A stretch of DNA of 7,729 nt from Betaproteobacteria bacterium (GTDB lineage: Bacteria > Pseudomonadota > Gammaproteobacteria > Burkholderiales > Usitatibacteraceae), in assembly GCA_003105245.1 (NCBI GenBank), contig PQAI01000189.1:36276-44004 (forward strand). The letters run 5' to 3'. The position numbers and the translations under genes were made by a program. A model generated the notes under the pieces. That model saw nothing but the letters and a program-made list of their open reading frames with translations, did no database searches and was not told the DNA's origin. Positions 1 through 6,573 of this stretch are shown one piece after another. Numbering within the stretch: position 1 is the stretch's first letter; each line of letters opens with the position of its first letter.

Positions 1-971
1 CCCAGTATAGCGCCCGCCACGAGGAGCGTCACGCCTTCGGCCAGCGTGAGCGCCGCCAGGGACGCGGGGCTCGCCCCGAGCGTGCGCAGCAGGGCGAGAT
101 CGTAGCGCCGCTCCTGGAGCGCCGAGGAGAGCGCGACGAAGAGGGAGAGGGCCGCGCTCGCCATGAGCACCACGGCGAACCACTGCAGCGTCTGCACGCC
201 GACGCCCACGAGCTCGAGCAGGCGCGCGGCCTCGTAGGCCGGCGAGGCGGCCTGCATCGCGGTGCCCGAGTTGATCGCGCGCGGCAGCATCGCGGCGGCG
301 AGCGGCGTGCGGTAGCGGATGAGGAGCGCCGTGATCTCCTTGCGCGCCGGGGCGTGCTCCTCGTGCACGTGCCAGACGCTTTCGACCGGGGTGAGGACGA
401 GCCGGTCCACCACCGCGCCCGTCGGCGCGAGGATGCCGACGACCCTGTAGGGATGGTCGCCGTGGGCCGGGCCCGAGGCCGCGAGCCCGTGCGCGCCCGT
501 GAGCTGCGCGCCCGGCGCGATGCCGTGGCGGCGCGCGACTTCCGAGCCCACGACCGCCTCCATCTCGCCGGCGAACATCGCGCCCTGCGCGAGCTTCGCG
601 TCGTAGAGGTCGAGGAAGGAGGCGTCCGTGCCGACGATGCGGTGGCCGCGGAAGGAGTCCCCGAGGGCGAGCGGCGTGGCGGAGGCCACCATCGGGTTCG
701 TCGCGACGGGCCGCGATTCCTCCAGGCCGATGTTGCCGGTGGGAACGTCGGCGTGGAAGACGGTCGAGAGGATGAGCTGCAGCGGGCTCCCCTTCGCCCC
801 GACCACGAGGTCGACCGCCTTCGCGTCGCGGGTGAGCCGGTCCTCGGCCTGCCCGGTGACGAGCAGCAGGAAGGCGATCGTGGCCACGCCGAGCGCCAGC
901 ATGGCGGTGTTGAGCGCGGTGAGGAGAGGCCGGCTCGCGAGGTAGGCGAGGGCGAGTCGCGGGATCGTCAA
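1..971 (-). CDS. ABC transporter permease, FtsX/MacB type (3' end cut by window edge)
   Basis: I translated this frame by hand; it is open for 323 codons and continues past position 1. Layout: short cytoplasmic N-terminus, TM1 at about residues 24-40 (ALGVATIAFLLLV), a large periplasmic domain at about 45-258, TM2 at about 261-282, then a cytoplasmic loop with the FtsX-family pattern ERRYDLALLRTLGAS, and the start of TM3 at about 305. A conserved-looking block with AKGSPLQLIL and PTGNI follows TM1 (residues 59-81). Such permeases pair with MacB/LolD-like ATPases and usually act on envelope substrates rather than forming a classical import channel. The start is TTG, overlapping the ATPase stop as TTGA, so translation is probably coupled. 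A histidine cluster WHVHEEH (residues 200-206) in the periplasmic domain could bind metal. The substrate is unknown; a zinc-related role is inferred from the neighbours. Confidence 0.88.
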   Translation of the reverse strand, partial: MTIPRLALAYLASRPLLTALNTAMLALGVATIAFLLLVTGQAEDRLTRDAKAVDLVVGAKGSPLQLILSTVFHADVPTGNIGLEESRPVATNPMVASATPLALGDSFRGHRIVGTDASFLDLYDAKLAQGAMFAGEMEAVVGSEVARRHGIAPGAQLTGAHGLAASGPAHGDHPYRVVGILAPTGAVVDRLVLTPVESVWHVHEEHAPARKEITALLIRYRTPLAAAMLPRAINSGTAMQAASPAYEAARLLELVGVGVQTLQWFAVVLMASAALSLFVALSSALQERRYDLALLRTLGASPASLAALTLAEGVTLLVAGAIL

Positions 972-1594
972 AGCTCGAGCCTCCGCGCGAACCGGCCCCG
1001 GACGCGGTTGTCGTGCGTGGCGACCAGGAGCGTGGCGCCGCAGGCCGCGGCCTGCTCGAGGAGCAGCGCCAGGGCCTTCTCGCAGTTGCCGTCGTCGAGC
1101 GCGGAAGTGGGCTCGTCGGCGAGGATGAGGGCCGGGCGGTTCACGACGGCGCGCGCGATGGCCACGCGCTGCGCCTCCCCGACGGAGATGTCGCGCGCGC
1201 GCGCGCCGGAGAGCGCGGGGATGGCGAGGCTCGCGAGGACCTCGTCGATGCGCGCGTCGTCGACCTTCGCCCCGGCCAGCCGCTGCGCGAGGCGCAGGTT
1301 CTCGCGCACGGAGACCGCGCCGATGAGGTGCAGCGTCTGCAGGACGAGGCCCACCCGGCGGGCGCGGAAGGCGTCGCGCGCGGCCGGGGAGAGGCGCGTC
1401 ACCTCCTCGCCGGCCACGCGCACCGTTCCGGCCGTGGGAGTCGCCAGTCCCGCGATCACGTTGAGGAGCGTGGTCTTGCCGCTGCCCGAAGGCCCCAGGA
1501 CGAGGCTCGAGTCGCCCTGCGCGACGTCCCACGACGGCACGGAGAGGACGGTGCGCCCGTCGTAGTCGTGGCGCAGCCCGCGGATCTCGAGCAT
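968..1594 (-). CDS. ABC transporter ATP-binding protein, MacB/LolD-like
   Basis: A 208-residue ATPase subunit that would power the adjacent permease. Visible motifs in order: Walker A GPSGSGKTT (residues 34-42), Q-loop Q86 in VLQTLHLI, signature ISVGE (136-140) in place of the usual LSGGQ, Walker B ALILADEP with catalytic Glu161, D-loop SALD, and switch His194 in VATHD. The VLQ..(N)L..VRENL context and the compact size fit the MacB/LolD/YbbA class. The protein ends soon after the H-loop, somewhat shorter than the 220-230 residues typical of the class, but it appears intact. ATG start, 16 bases after the upstream GTPase stop, with only a weak GGGGA-like sequence ahead. The gene overlaps the permease start by 4 bases. 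The family assignment is solid; the zinc-related role rests on context. Confidence 0.93.
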   Translation of the reverse strand: MLEIRGLRHDYDGRTVLSVPSWDVAQGDSSLVLGPSGSGKTTLLNVIAGLATPTAGTVRVAGEEVTRLSPAARDAFRARRVGLVLQTLHLIGAVSVRENLRLAQRLAGAKVDDARIDEVLASLAIPALSGARARDISVGEAQRVAIARAVVNRPALILADEPTSALDDGNCEKALALLLEQAAACGATLLVATHDNRVRGRFARRLEL

Positions 1595-1610
1595 CGGCTG
1601 TCGGTCCCCG

Positions 1611-2606
1611 TCACGCCACGCAGTACGCGAGGCCCTCTTCGAAGAGGCGGCGCGGGATGCGGCGCCCGATGAACACCATCACGCTCTCGCGCGTCTCGCC
1701 GTCCGCCCAGGGCTTGCCGGGCGTGCCCCCCATGAGCATGTGCACGCCCTGGAAGATCATGCGCCGCGGCTCGCCCTGGATGTTGAGGATGCCCTTGTAG
1801 CGCAGCAGGTCCTCGCCGTAGTTCTGCACCATGAGCGAGAGGAAGGTCTCGATCTTCTCCATGTGCAGGGGGCGAGGGTCCTTCCAGACGAAGCTCTTCA
1901 CGTCGTCGTCGTGGTGGTGGTGGCCCTCCTCGAGGAAGGCGGGGTCGATCTCCAGGGCCGCGCTGAGGTTGAAGCCGCGGATGTCGAGGATCTCCCGGAT
2001 GTCGGCCTCGCCGAAATGGACCTTCTTCTGCTGCGCGCGCGGGTTCATGTCGCGCAGGCGGTCCGTGAGGTCGGCGAGCTCGTCCTCGGCGACGAGGTCG
2101 GTCTTGGAAAGGAGGATGCGGTCGGCGAACCCCACCTGGGCGCGCGCCTCGTCGTGCTCGTCGAGCTGGCGCTGGCCGTGCTTCGCGTCCACGACGGTGA
2201 TCACCGCGTCGAGGAGGTACTCCTTGTGGACGTCCTCGTCCATGAAGAACGTCTGCGCCACCGGGCCGGGGTTGGCGAGCCCCGTCGTCTCGATCAGCAC
2301 GCGGTCGAACCTGAGCTTGCCCTGCCGGCGCTTCTTCCCGAGGTCCCCGAGGATGCGCACCAGGTCGCCGCGCACGGTGCAGCACAGGCACCCGTTGTTC
2401 ATCTCGACGATCTGCTCCTCGCGGTCCTCGACGAGGATCTCGTTGTCCACGCCCGTCTCGCCGAACTCGTTCTCGATGACGGCGATCTTCTCGCCGTGCT
2501 TCTCGGTGAGGATGCGGTTGAGGAGCGTGGTCTTCCCCGCGCCGAGGAAGCCGGTGAGGATGGTGACCGGGATGAGGTCCTTGTCGGGGTTCGGGACGGC
2601 GGCCAT
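1611..2606 (-). CDS. COG0523 (CobW/G3E) GTPase with His-rich loop, YjiA-like
   Basis: A 331-residue G3E P-loop GTPase. Motifs: Walker A GFLGAGKTT (residues 19-27), ENEFGE (45-50), the family metal motif GCLCC (CxCC, 73-76), ETTG (106-109), the guanine-specificity motif SKTD (167-170), and a C-terminal CobW_C domain at about 237-320. A linker with four consecutive histidines then three aspartates (229-235) separates the domains and is a likely metal-binding loop. The ENEFGE region and overall length resemble E. coli YjiA. COG0523 proteins are metal chaperones or insertases; zinc-linked members are common next to Zur. A strong GAGAGG Shine-Dalgarno supports this ATG. Only 3 bases separate it from the upstream GTPase stop. 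Cobalamin (CobW) or nitrile hydratase activator roles are less likely because no such genes are nearby. Confidence 0.93.
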   Translation of the reverse strand: MAAVPNPDKDLIPVTILTGFLGAGKTTLLNRILTEKHGEKIAVIENEFGETGVDNEILVEDREEQIVEMNNGCLCCTVRGDLVRILGDLGKKRRQGKLRFDRVLIETTGLANPGPVAQTFFMDEDVHKEYLLDAVITVVDAKHGQRQLDEHDEARAQVGFADRILLSKTDLVAEDELADLTDRLRDMNPRAQQKKVHFGEADIREILDIRGFNLSAALEIDPAFLEEGHHHHDDDVKSFVWKDPRPLHMEKIETFLSLMVQNYGEDLLRYKGILNIQGEPRRMIFQGVHMLMGGTPGKPWADGETRESVMVFIGRRIPRRLFEEGLAYCVA

Positions 2607-2609
2607 GCG

Positions 2610-3632
2610 CTACCTCTCGGCGGGGGCGGGGACGAAGGAATCCAAGGTGTGGGCGACGAACGATTCTTCAAGGTCCCGGACGATGAAGACGAGGCGCGTG
2701 CGCCGGTCGGCGTCGGGCCAGGCGGGCAGCCGCGCCGGCGGGTAGAGCGTGTGCTGGACGGCATGCACGGCGACGGGTCCTCCGGAGCCGGCGCAGTTCA
2801 CCAGGCCCTTCAGGCGCAGGATCCGGTCCCCGGCGAGCTCCAGGAGCGTGGCCAGGCCGTCCTCGAAGGCGGGCCAGTCGACCGGCGCCTCGGCGTACCA
2901 GGCGAAGGCGCGCACCCGCGGGTCGTGCCGCGCCGGCAGCGCCTCGCCCGCCCGGCGGTAGGCGCCGGCGTTGAGCCAGGATCCGGGGTTCGCGAGCCTC
3001 CCGGCGCCCTGGTAGAGGCCCGTGTCCAGCAGGCGCGCGGGATCGGCGTCGCCGCGCGAGCTGCGCAGCCGGGGCGCGCCGGGGTTGAGCGCTTCCAGGC
3101 GCTCCTCGAGCGCGTCCAGCTGCGCCGCGGTCGCGAGATCGCACTTGGTGACGACCAGGCGGTCGGCCACCGCCGCCTGCTTCACCGCCTCGGGGTGCGC
3201 GTCGAGCTGGGCCACCCCGTGGGTGCCGTCGACGGTGGCGACGATGCCCGACAGGGAATAGCGGGCGGCCACGAGCGGCAGCTCGATCAGCGTGCGCGCG
3301 AGCGGCGAGGGATCGGCGAGCCCGGTGGTTTCCACGATGGCGCGGCGGAAGTCGGGAACCTCGCCGGCCGCGCGCCTGAAGTACAGGTCGCGCATCGCCT
3401 GCACGAGGTCGCCGGCCACCTGGCAGCAGACGCAACCGCTGGGCAGCAACACGATGTTCTCGGAGGCCGTCCTCACCAGCGCGTGGTCGATCGCCACCGG
3501 CCCGAACTCGTTCACGATGACGGCGCAGTCCCCGGCCGCGGGGTGGGCGACGAGGCGGTTGAGCAGCGTCGTCTTGCCGCTGCCGAGGAAGCCGGTGAGA
3601 AGCGTGACGGGCGTGACGGAGGTGGCGGTCAT
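2610..3632 (-). CDS. COG0523 (CobW/G3E) GTPase, putative zinc chaperone
   Basis: A 340-residue G3E GTPase, clearly divergent from the one immediately downstream. Motifs: Walker A GFLGSGKTT (residues 14-22), VNEFG (40-44), the CxCC metal motif GCVCC (66-70), ETTG (101-104), the base-specificity motif TKCD (162-165), and a CobW_C domain at about 240-325 ending in the conserved-type pattern RLVFIVRDL. It lacks the polyhistidine loop seen in the neighbour; the linker at about 200-235 is Gly/Ala/Arg rich. The gene starts 10 bases after the stop of the Fur-family repressor, so the two are very likely co-transcribed. Zur-controlled COG0523 proteins are thought to deliver zinc to essential client enzymes in zinc shortage; that role here is inference. 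No convincing Shine-Dalgarno precedes the ATG. Confidence 0.92.
   Translation of the reverse strand: MTATSVTPVTLLTGFLGSGKTTLLNRLVAHPAAGDCAVIVNEFGPVAIDHALVRTASENIVLLPSGCVCCQVAGDLVQAMRDLYFRRAAGEVPDFRRAIVETTGLADPSPLARTLIELPLVAARYSLSGIVATVDGTHGVAQLDAHPEAVKQAAVADRLVVTKCDLATAAQLDALEERLEALNPGAPRLRSSRGDADPARLLDTGLYQGAGRLANPGSWLNAGAYRRAGEALPARHDPRVRAFAWYAEAPVDWPAFEDGLATLLELAGDRILRLKGLVNCAGSGGPVAVHAVQHTLYPPARLPAWPDADRRTRLVFIVRDLEESFVAHTLDSFVPAPAER
2613..2618 (-). promoter_or_regulatory. Shine-Dalgarno site for the second COG0523 GTPase
   Basis: The minus strand reads GAGAGG, with a 6-base spacer to the ATG at 2606. It lies inside the last codons of the upstream GTPase gene. This is one of the two clear ribosome binding sites in the window, which suggests the second GTPase is translated efficiently and not only by coupling. 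Confidence 0.6.
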
Positions 3633-3642
3633 GTCGGCGCGG

Positions 3643-4083
3643 CTACCGGCAGGCGGCGCACAGGCCCTTCACGGTGAGCTCCACCTTCTGCGTCACGAAC
3701 CCGCGGGGCAGCTTCACCGCCGGCGGCACGGCCACGTCCTCGAGGCAGACGGTGGTGCCGCACTGCGAGCAGGTGAAGTGGGCGTGCGGACCGTGCGTGC
3801 GGTCGCGGTTCGCGCGGAAGCGCCAGGAGCGGTCCTCGCCGGCGATGCGGTGCGCGAGCCCCAGCGCCACGAGCCGGTCGAGAACGCGATAGACGGTCAC
3901 GCGGTCCACGGGGAACGTGGCCGCCAGCGTCGCCTCGATCTCGTGGTGGGTGAGGGCGCTCCTCGCCTCGAGGAGCACCGCCAGCACGGCCGCGCGCGGG
4001 GCCGTCAGGCGCTCTCCCGCGGCGCGGATGAGGCGACGGGCGGCGGCGGCCTTCGCGGCGGGGCGCAGGGGTCGGCGGTCCAT
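3643..4083 (-). CDS. zur: Fur-family metal-responsive repressor, probably Zur
   Basis: A 146-residue protein of normal Fur-family length. The N-terminal winged helix (about residues 12-85) has the recognition pattern VDRVTVYRVLDRLVALG, typical of Fur proteins. The C-terminal dimerisation domain carries a histidine group HGPHAHF (97-103) followed by two CxxC pairs, C105/C108 and C142/C145, which form the structural zinc site in the family. The HxxH/H then CxxC arrangement and the absence of a Fur-like HHDH motif fit Zur better than Fur or PerR. The downstream tandem COG0523 GTPases and ABC genes strongly support zinc control. Start ATG at 4083, with no Shine-Dalgarno but a -10-like hexamer very close by. 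The metal specificity is inferred, not shown; a peroxide or iron sensor remains possible. Confidence 0.88.
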   Translation of the reverse strand: MDRRPLRPAAKAAAARRLIRAAGERLTAPRAAVLAVLLEARSALTHHEIEATLAATFPVDRVTVYRVLDRLVALGLAHRIAGEDRSWRFRANRDRTHGPHAHFTCSQCGTTVCLEDVAVPPAVKLPRGFVTQKVELTVKGLCAACR

Positions 4084-4089
4084 GGCGCC

Positions 4090-4095
4090 ATTCTA
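4090..4095 (-). promoter_or_regulatory. Candidate -10 element upstream of the Fur-family gene
   Basis: The minus strand reads TAGAAT (5 of 6 matches to TATAAT), and only six bases (GGCGCC) separate it from the ATG at 4083. If used, transcription would start at or within a base or two of the ATG, giving a leaderless mRNA. The -35 match is poor at 16-18 base spacing; the best candidate TTGCAT (4121-4116) is 20 bases away. It is the only AT-containing stretch in the spacer. Confidence 0.35.
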
Positions 4096-4103
4096 CCGGC
4101 AGC

Positions 4104-4113
4104 GGGCCGGCCC
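4104..4113. repeat. Perfect 10-base palindrome GGGCCGGCCC in the xerC/zur spacer
   Basis: A perfect inverted repeat without a spacer. It would sit between the candidate -35 and -10 regions (about -21 to -30 relative to a start at 4083). In such GC-rich DNA it may be chance. It has no T-run, so it is not an intrinsic terminator. Confidence 0.3.
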
Positions 4114-4117
4114 AGAT

Positions 4118-4130
4118 GCAATCCGGTTGC
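4118..4130. promoter_or_regulatory. Imperfect inverted repeat, possible autoregulatory operator
   Basis: The plus strand reads GCAATCCGGTTGC: perfect GCAA/TTGC arms around a 5-base centre. It lies 34-47 bases ahead of the ATG of the Fur-family repressor, next to where a -35 element would be. Fur-family repressors often control their own operons through inverted repeats at such positions. The arms are short and no match to a known Zur box is claimed. Confidence 0.25.
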
Positions 4131-4137
4131 GCCGGGC

Positions 4138-5028
4138 TCAGCGCTTGCGCCGCGCGCGCGGGTGCGCGGCGTCGTAGACCTTGGCGAGGTGCTGGAAGTC
4201 GAGGTGGGTGTAGACCTGGGTGGAGGCGATGCTCGCGTGGCCCAGCATCTCCTGGACGGCCCGCAGGTCGCCGGAGGACTGCAGCACGTGCGAGGCGAAG
4301 GAGTGGCGCAGCATGTGCGGGTGGACGTCGACGCCGAGCCCGGCCGCCGCGGCGCGGCGCTTGATGCGCCGCTGGACCTCGCGCGCCGACAGGCGCCTGC
4401 CCGCGCGTCCCACGAAGAGGGCGGGTTCGCCGGCCGCCGCGAGCCGCTCGCGCACCGGCAGCCACCGCGCCAGCGCCTCGAGCGCCGGCTTGCCGACGGG
4501 CACGATGCGCGTCTTCGATCCCTTGCCGGTGACGCGCGCCTCTCCCGAGGCGGCGTCCACCGATCCCACGTCGAGCCCGGTGAGTTCCGAAACGCGCAGG
4601 CCGCAGGAATACGCCAGCTCGAAGAGGGCGCGGTCGCGGATGCCGGCGTCGGAGCCGTCCTCCAGCGCCACGAGCCGCGACGCGTCGTCGGGCGACAGCG
4701 CCTCGGGAAGCGTGCGCGCCGCGCGCGGGGCGCGTATCCCCTTGCAGGGGTTGGCGGCCACCTCGCGGTGCCTCGCCAGCCAGTCGAAGAAGCCGCGCCA
4801 GGCGGACAGCAGGCGCGCCAGCGAGCGCGGAGACAGCCCGCCGCCGTGCAGGGAAGCCACGAAGCGCCGGATGTCCGCGGCGCCCAGCTCGCGCGGGTCG
4901 CGGCCGGCCGAGAGCTTCTCCAGCAGCGCCGCGTCGCGCGCGTAGGCCGCGAGCGTGTGGGCGGCGAGGCGCCGCTCGTGACGCAGGAAGTCGAGGTAGC
5001 GCCGGGTCGCGCTAGCCGGCGGGCTCAC
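4138..5028 (-). CDS. xerC: Tyrosine recombinase XerC
   Basis: A 296-residue site-specific recombinase that, with XerD, resolves chromosome dimers at dif during division. An N-terminal SAM-like core-binding domain (about residues 5-90) precedes the catalytic domain. All six catalytic residues are visible: R145 (GLRVSEL), K169 (GKGSK), H238 and R241 (HMLRH), H264 (LGHAS) and nucleophile Y273 (VYTHLD). Length is normal. XerC rather than XerD is favoured by position: the dapF-DUF484-xerC order is a widespread proteobacterial arrangement. The start is GTG at 5028, overlapping the upstream DUF484 gene by 17 bases with no Shine-Dalgarno, so it probably relies on translational coupling. A phage integrase is unlikely given the operon context and compact size. 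Confidence 0.95.
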   Translation of the reverse strand: MSPPASATRRYLDFLRHERRLAAHTLAAYARDAALLEKLSAGRDPRELGAADIRRFVASLHGGGLSPRSLARLLSAWRGFFDWLARHREVAANPCKGIRAPRAARTLPEALSPDDASRLVALEDGSDAGIRDRALFELAYSCGLRVSELTGLDVGSVDAASGEARVTGKGSKTRIVPVGKPALEALARWLPVRERLAAAGEPALFVGRAGRRLSAREVQRRIKRRAAAAGLGVDVHPHMLRHSFASHVLQSSGDLRAVQEMLGHASIASTQVYTHLDFQHLAKVYDAAHPRARRKR

Positions 5029-5689
5029 GGACGGGAGTGAGGTGGCGCCTGAGCGCGCAGGCGAGGAGCTCGCCGATGCGCTCGAGGTAGAGCGTGCCCA
5101 TCTCGGGATAGAAGCGCTGCGCGTCCTCGGAGGCCATCGCGAGAACCCCGAAGCAGTGATCGCCGTCGCGCAGCGCCACCAGGGCGAAGGAGCGCAGGTG
5201 CGGCGCCGACTCGCCGAACCAGGCCTGGCTCTCGTAGACCGCGTGGCCGCCGCAGTAGGGCGCGCCCATCTGGGCCACGAAGTCGCGCATCTCGGCGGCG
5301 ACCTCTCCGAACTCCTTGGTGTCGGGATCGCGCTCGGCCACGCCCCAGAGCCGCACGGCCACGTGCGGCACGGCGAAGTGGTCGAGGAGGTCGAGATAGG
5401 CGGCGTCGAGGGCGGCGTCGAGGCCGTCGGTGGCCAGCAGCCGGCAGGCGAGCCTGTGGACCTTGCCGGAGACGACGTCGTTCTCCTCGCCGAAGCCGAT
5501 CAGCTCGCGCAGCTTCTCCTCGAGGAGCCGGGTCTTCTCGCGCACCGCCACCAGCTGGCGCTCGCCGATGGACACGGCGCGCCCGCCGTGCGGGTGCGGG
5601 ATGTGCAGGTTGACCAGCAGGTCGACGTTCTGCTCGAAGAATCCGGGGTTCTGGCGAAGGTAGTCGGCGACTTGGTCGGGGGTCAGCAA
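5012..5689 (-). CDS. DUF484 family protein (GAF-like), function unknown
   Basis: A 225-residue protein of the DUF484 family, conserved between dapF and xerC in many proteobacteria. It starts with a helical YLRQNPGFF block (residues 10-18), then the family hallmark [11 protein letters not shown] (30-40), then a probable coiled coil (about 43-66, [10 protein letters not shown]), and a GAF-like fold over about 90-215. The biochemical role is not known. I chose the TTG start at 5689 because AGGAG lies 8 bases ahead and the family N-terminus begins here; a CTG two residues later is possible, and the frame stays open far upstream only as a GC-rich shadow of dapF. It overlaps dapF by 7 bases and xerC by 17. 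A link to XerC function is suggested by conserved linkage only. Confidence 0.9.
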   Translation of the reverse strand: MLTPDQVADYLRQNPGFFEQNVDLLVNLHIPHPHGGRAVSIGERQLVAVREKTRLLEEKLRELIGFGEENDVVSGKVHRLACRLLATDGLDAALDAAYLDLLDHFAVPHVAVRLWGVAERDPDTKEFGEVAAEMRDFVAQMGAPYCGGHAVYESQAWFGESAPHLRSFALVALRDGDHCFGVLAMASEDAQRFYPEMGTLYLERIGELLACALRRHLTPVREPAG

Positions 5690-6573
5690 GCGGGATTCTC
5701 CTGGGGATCGGGCGCCGGAAGGTCGAACTCTCCCTCGAACACGCGCACCGCGTCGCCCGTCATCATAACGGGAGGCAGGGGGGGCGTCATGTCGGGCGTG
5801 CCCGTCCAGGCGATCGCGAGCTCGCCGCCGCGCGTGCCCACGCGCACCTGCGGGTCGAGGAGCCCCAGCCGGATGCCTGCCACGACGGCCGCGCAGGCGC
5901 CCGTGCCGCACGCGAGCGTCTCGCCGGCGCCGCGCTCCCAGACGCGAAGGCGCACGCGGTCGCGCGCGACCACCTGCAGGTAGCCCGCGTTCACGCGGTT
6001 GGGGAAGGCCGGGTGGCGCTCGATGAGCGGCCCCTGGGTGGCCACGGGTGCCGAGTCGACGTCGGGCACCACCTGCACGGCGTGCGGGTTGCCCATCGAC
6101 AGGACGCTCACCTCCACGGCCCGGCCCTGCACCTCGATGGCGTAGGTGCGCCTCTCGCCGGGCGCGTCGAAGGGAATCCGCGCGGGCTCGAAGACGGGCG
6201 GGCCCATGTCCACCGTCACGCGGCCGTCGGCCCCGATCCTGGGCCGGATCACGCCGCGCGCCGTCTCCACGCGCAGCTCCTCCTTGCCCGAGAGGCCCTC
6301 GTCGCGCACGAAGCGCGCGAAGCAGCGGGCGCCATTGCCGCACTGCTCGACCTCGCCGCCGTCGGCGTTCCAGATGCGGTAGCGGAAGTCGTTGCCGGGC
6401 TCGCGTGCGGCCTCCACGACCAGCACCTGGTCGCAGCCGACGCCGAAATGGCGGTCGGCCAGCGCGCGCACCTGCGAGGCGGTGAGGGCGACGGCCTGGC
6501 GGACGCCGTCGAGGACGACGAAGTCGTTGCCCTGGCCGTGCATCTTGGCGAAGCGTAGCCGCATGGGCGTCAT
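5683..6573 (-). CDS. dapF: Diaminopimelate epimerase
   Basis: DapF interconverts LL- and meso-diaminopimelate, a cytosolic, cofactor-free step supplying lysine and the peptidoglycan cross-linking residue. The protein has 296 residues from this start. Seen: the N-terminal KMHGQGNDF block (residues 10-18), the first catalytic cysteine C78 in EQCGNGARC, the substrate region SMGNPHAV (159-166), and the second catalytic cysteine C222 in LACGTGACA after ERGAGET. The two halves form the pseudo-symmetric fold typical of the family. The ATG at 6573 overlaps the upstream acyltransferase stop as ATGA; the ATG at 6564 ([10 protein letters not shown]) fits homologue N-termini better and may be the true start. 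Neither has a good Shine-Dalgarno, so coupling is likely. The identification is secure; only the start is uncertain by three codons. Confidence 0.96.
   Translation of the reverse strand: MTPMRLRFAKMHGQGNDFVVLDGVRQAVALTASQVRALADRHFGVGCDQVLVVEAAREPGNDFRYRIWNADGGEVEQCGNGARCFARFVRDEGLSGKEELRVETARGVIRPRIGADGRVTVDMGPPVFEPARIPFDAPGERRTYAIEVQGRAVEVSVLSMGNPHAVQVVPDVDSAPVATQGPLIERHPAFPNRVNAGYLQVVARDRVRLRVWERGAGETLACGTGACAAVVAGIRLGLLDPQVRVGTRGGELAIAWTGTPDMTPPLPPVMMTGDAVRVFEGEFDLPAPDPQENPAC
5698..5702 (-). promoter_or_regulatory. Shine-Dalgarno that sets the TTG start of the DUF484 gene
   Basis: AGGAG on the minus strand, inside the end of dapF, with an 8-base spacer to TTG at 5689. No ATG or GTG is suitably placed, so this site decides in favour of the rare TTG start. 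Confidence 0.65.

Noticed and set aside
354..1565. Plus-strand open frame of 403 codons
   Set aside because: Opposite the ABC ATPase and permease, both of which have clear motifs; the composition is that of a shadow frame.
1900..1925. Short gtc/gtg trinucleotide run on the plus strand as a microsatellite
   Set aside because: It encodes the His/Asp loop of the second COG0523 GTPase on the minus strand, so it is protein-coding repetition with a likely metal-binding role.
1740..3677. Long plus-strand open frame (645 codons) opposite the two COG0523 genes
   Set aside because: It is antisense to two genes with complete catalytic motifs, its translation is Val/Leu/Glu/Arg-rich low-complexity with no recognisable domain, and long antisense frames are expected in GC-rich coding DNA.
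4084..4137. Intrinsic terminator after xerC
   Set aside because: The GC-rich inverted repeats in the spacer are not followed by a T-run on the minus strand, so readthrough into the Fur-family gene remains possible.
4138..5028. Tyrosine recombinase as a sign of a prophage or integron
   Set aside because: It is XerC by operon context and length; no att repeats, tRNA gene, cassette or phage genes are visible.
3292..5040. Plus-strand open frame of 582 codons across the xerC, zur and GTPase region
   Set aside because: It spans three well-supported minus-strand genes and the spacer, and shows only Arg/Ala/Gly-rich sequence with no family pattern.
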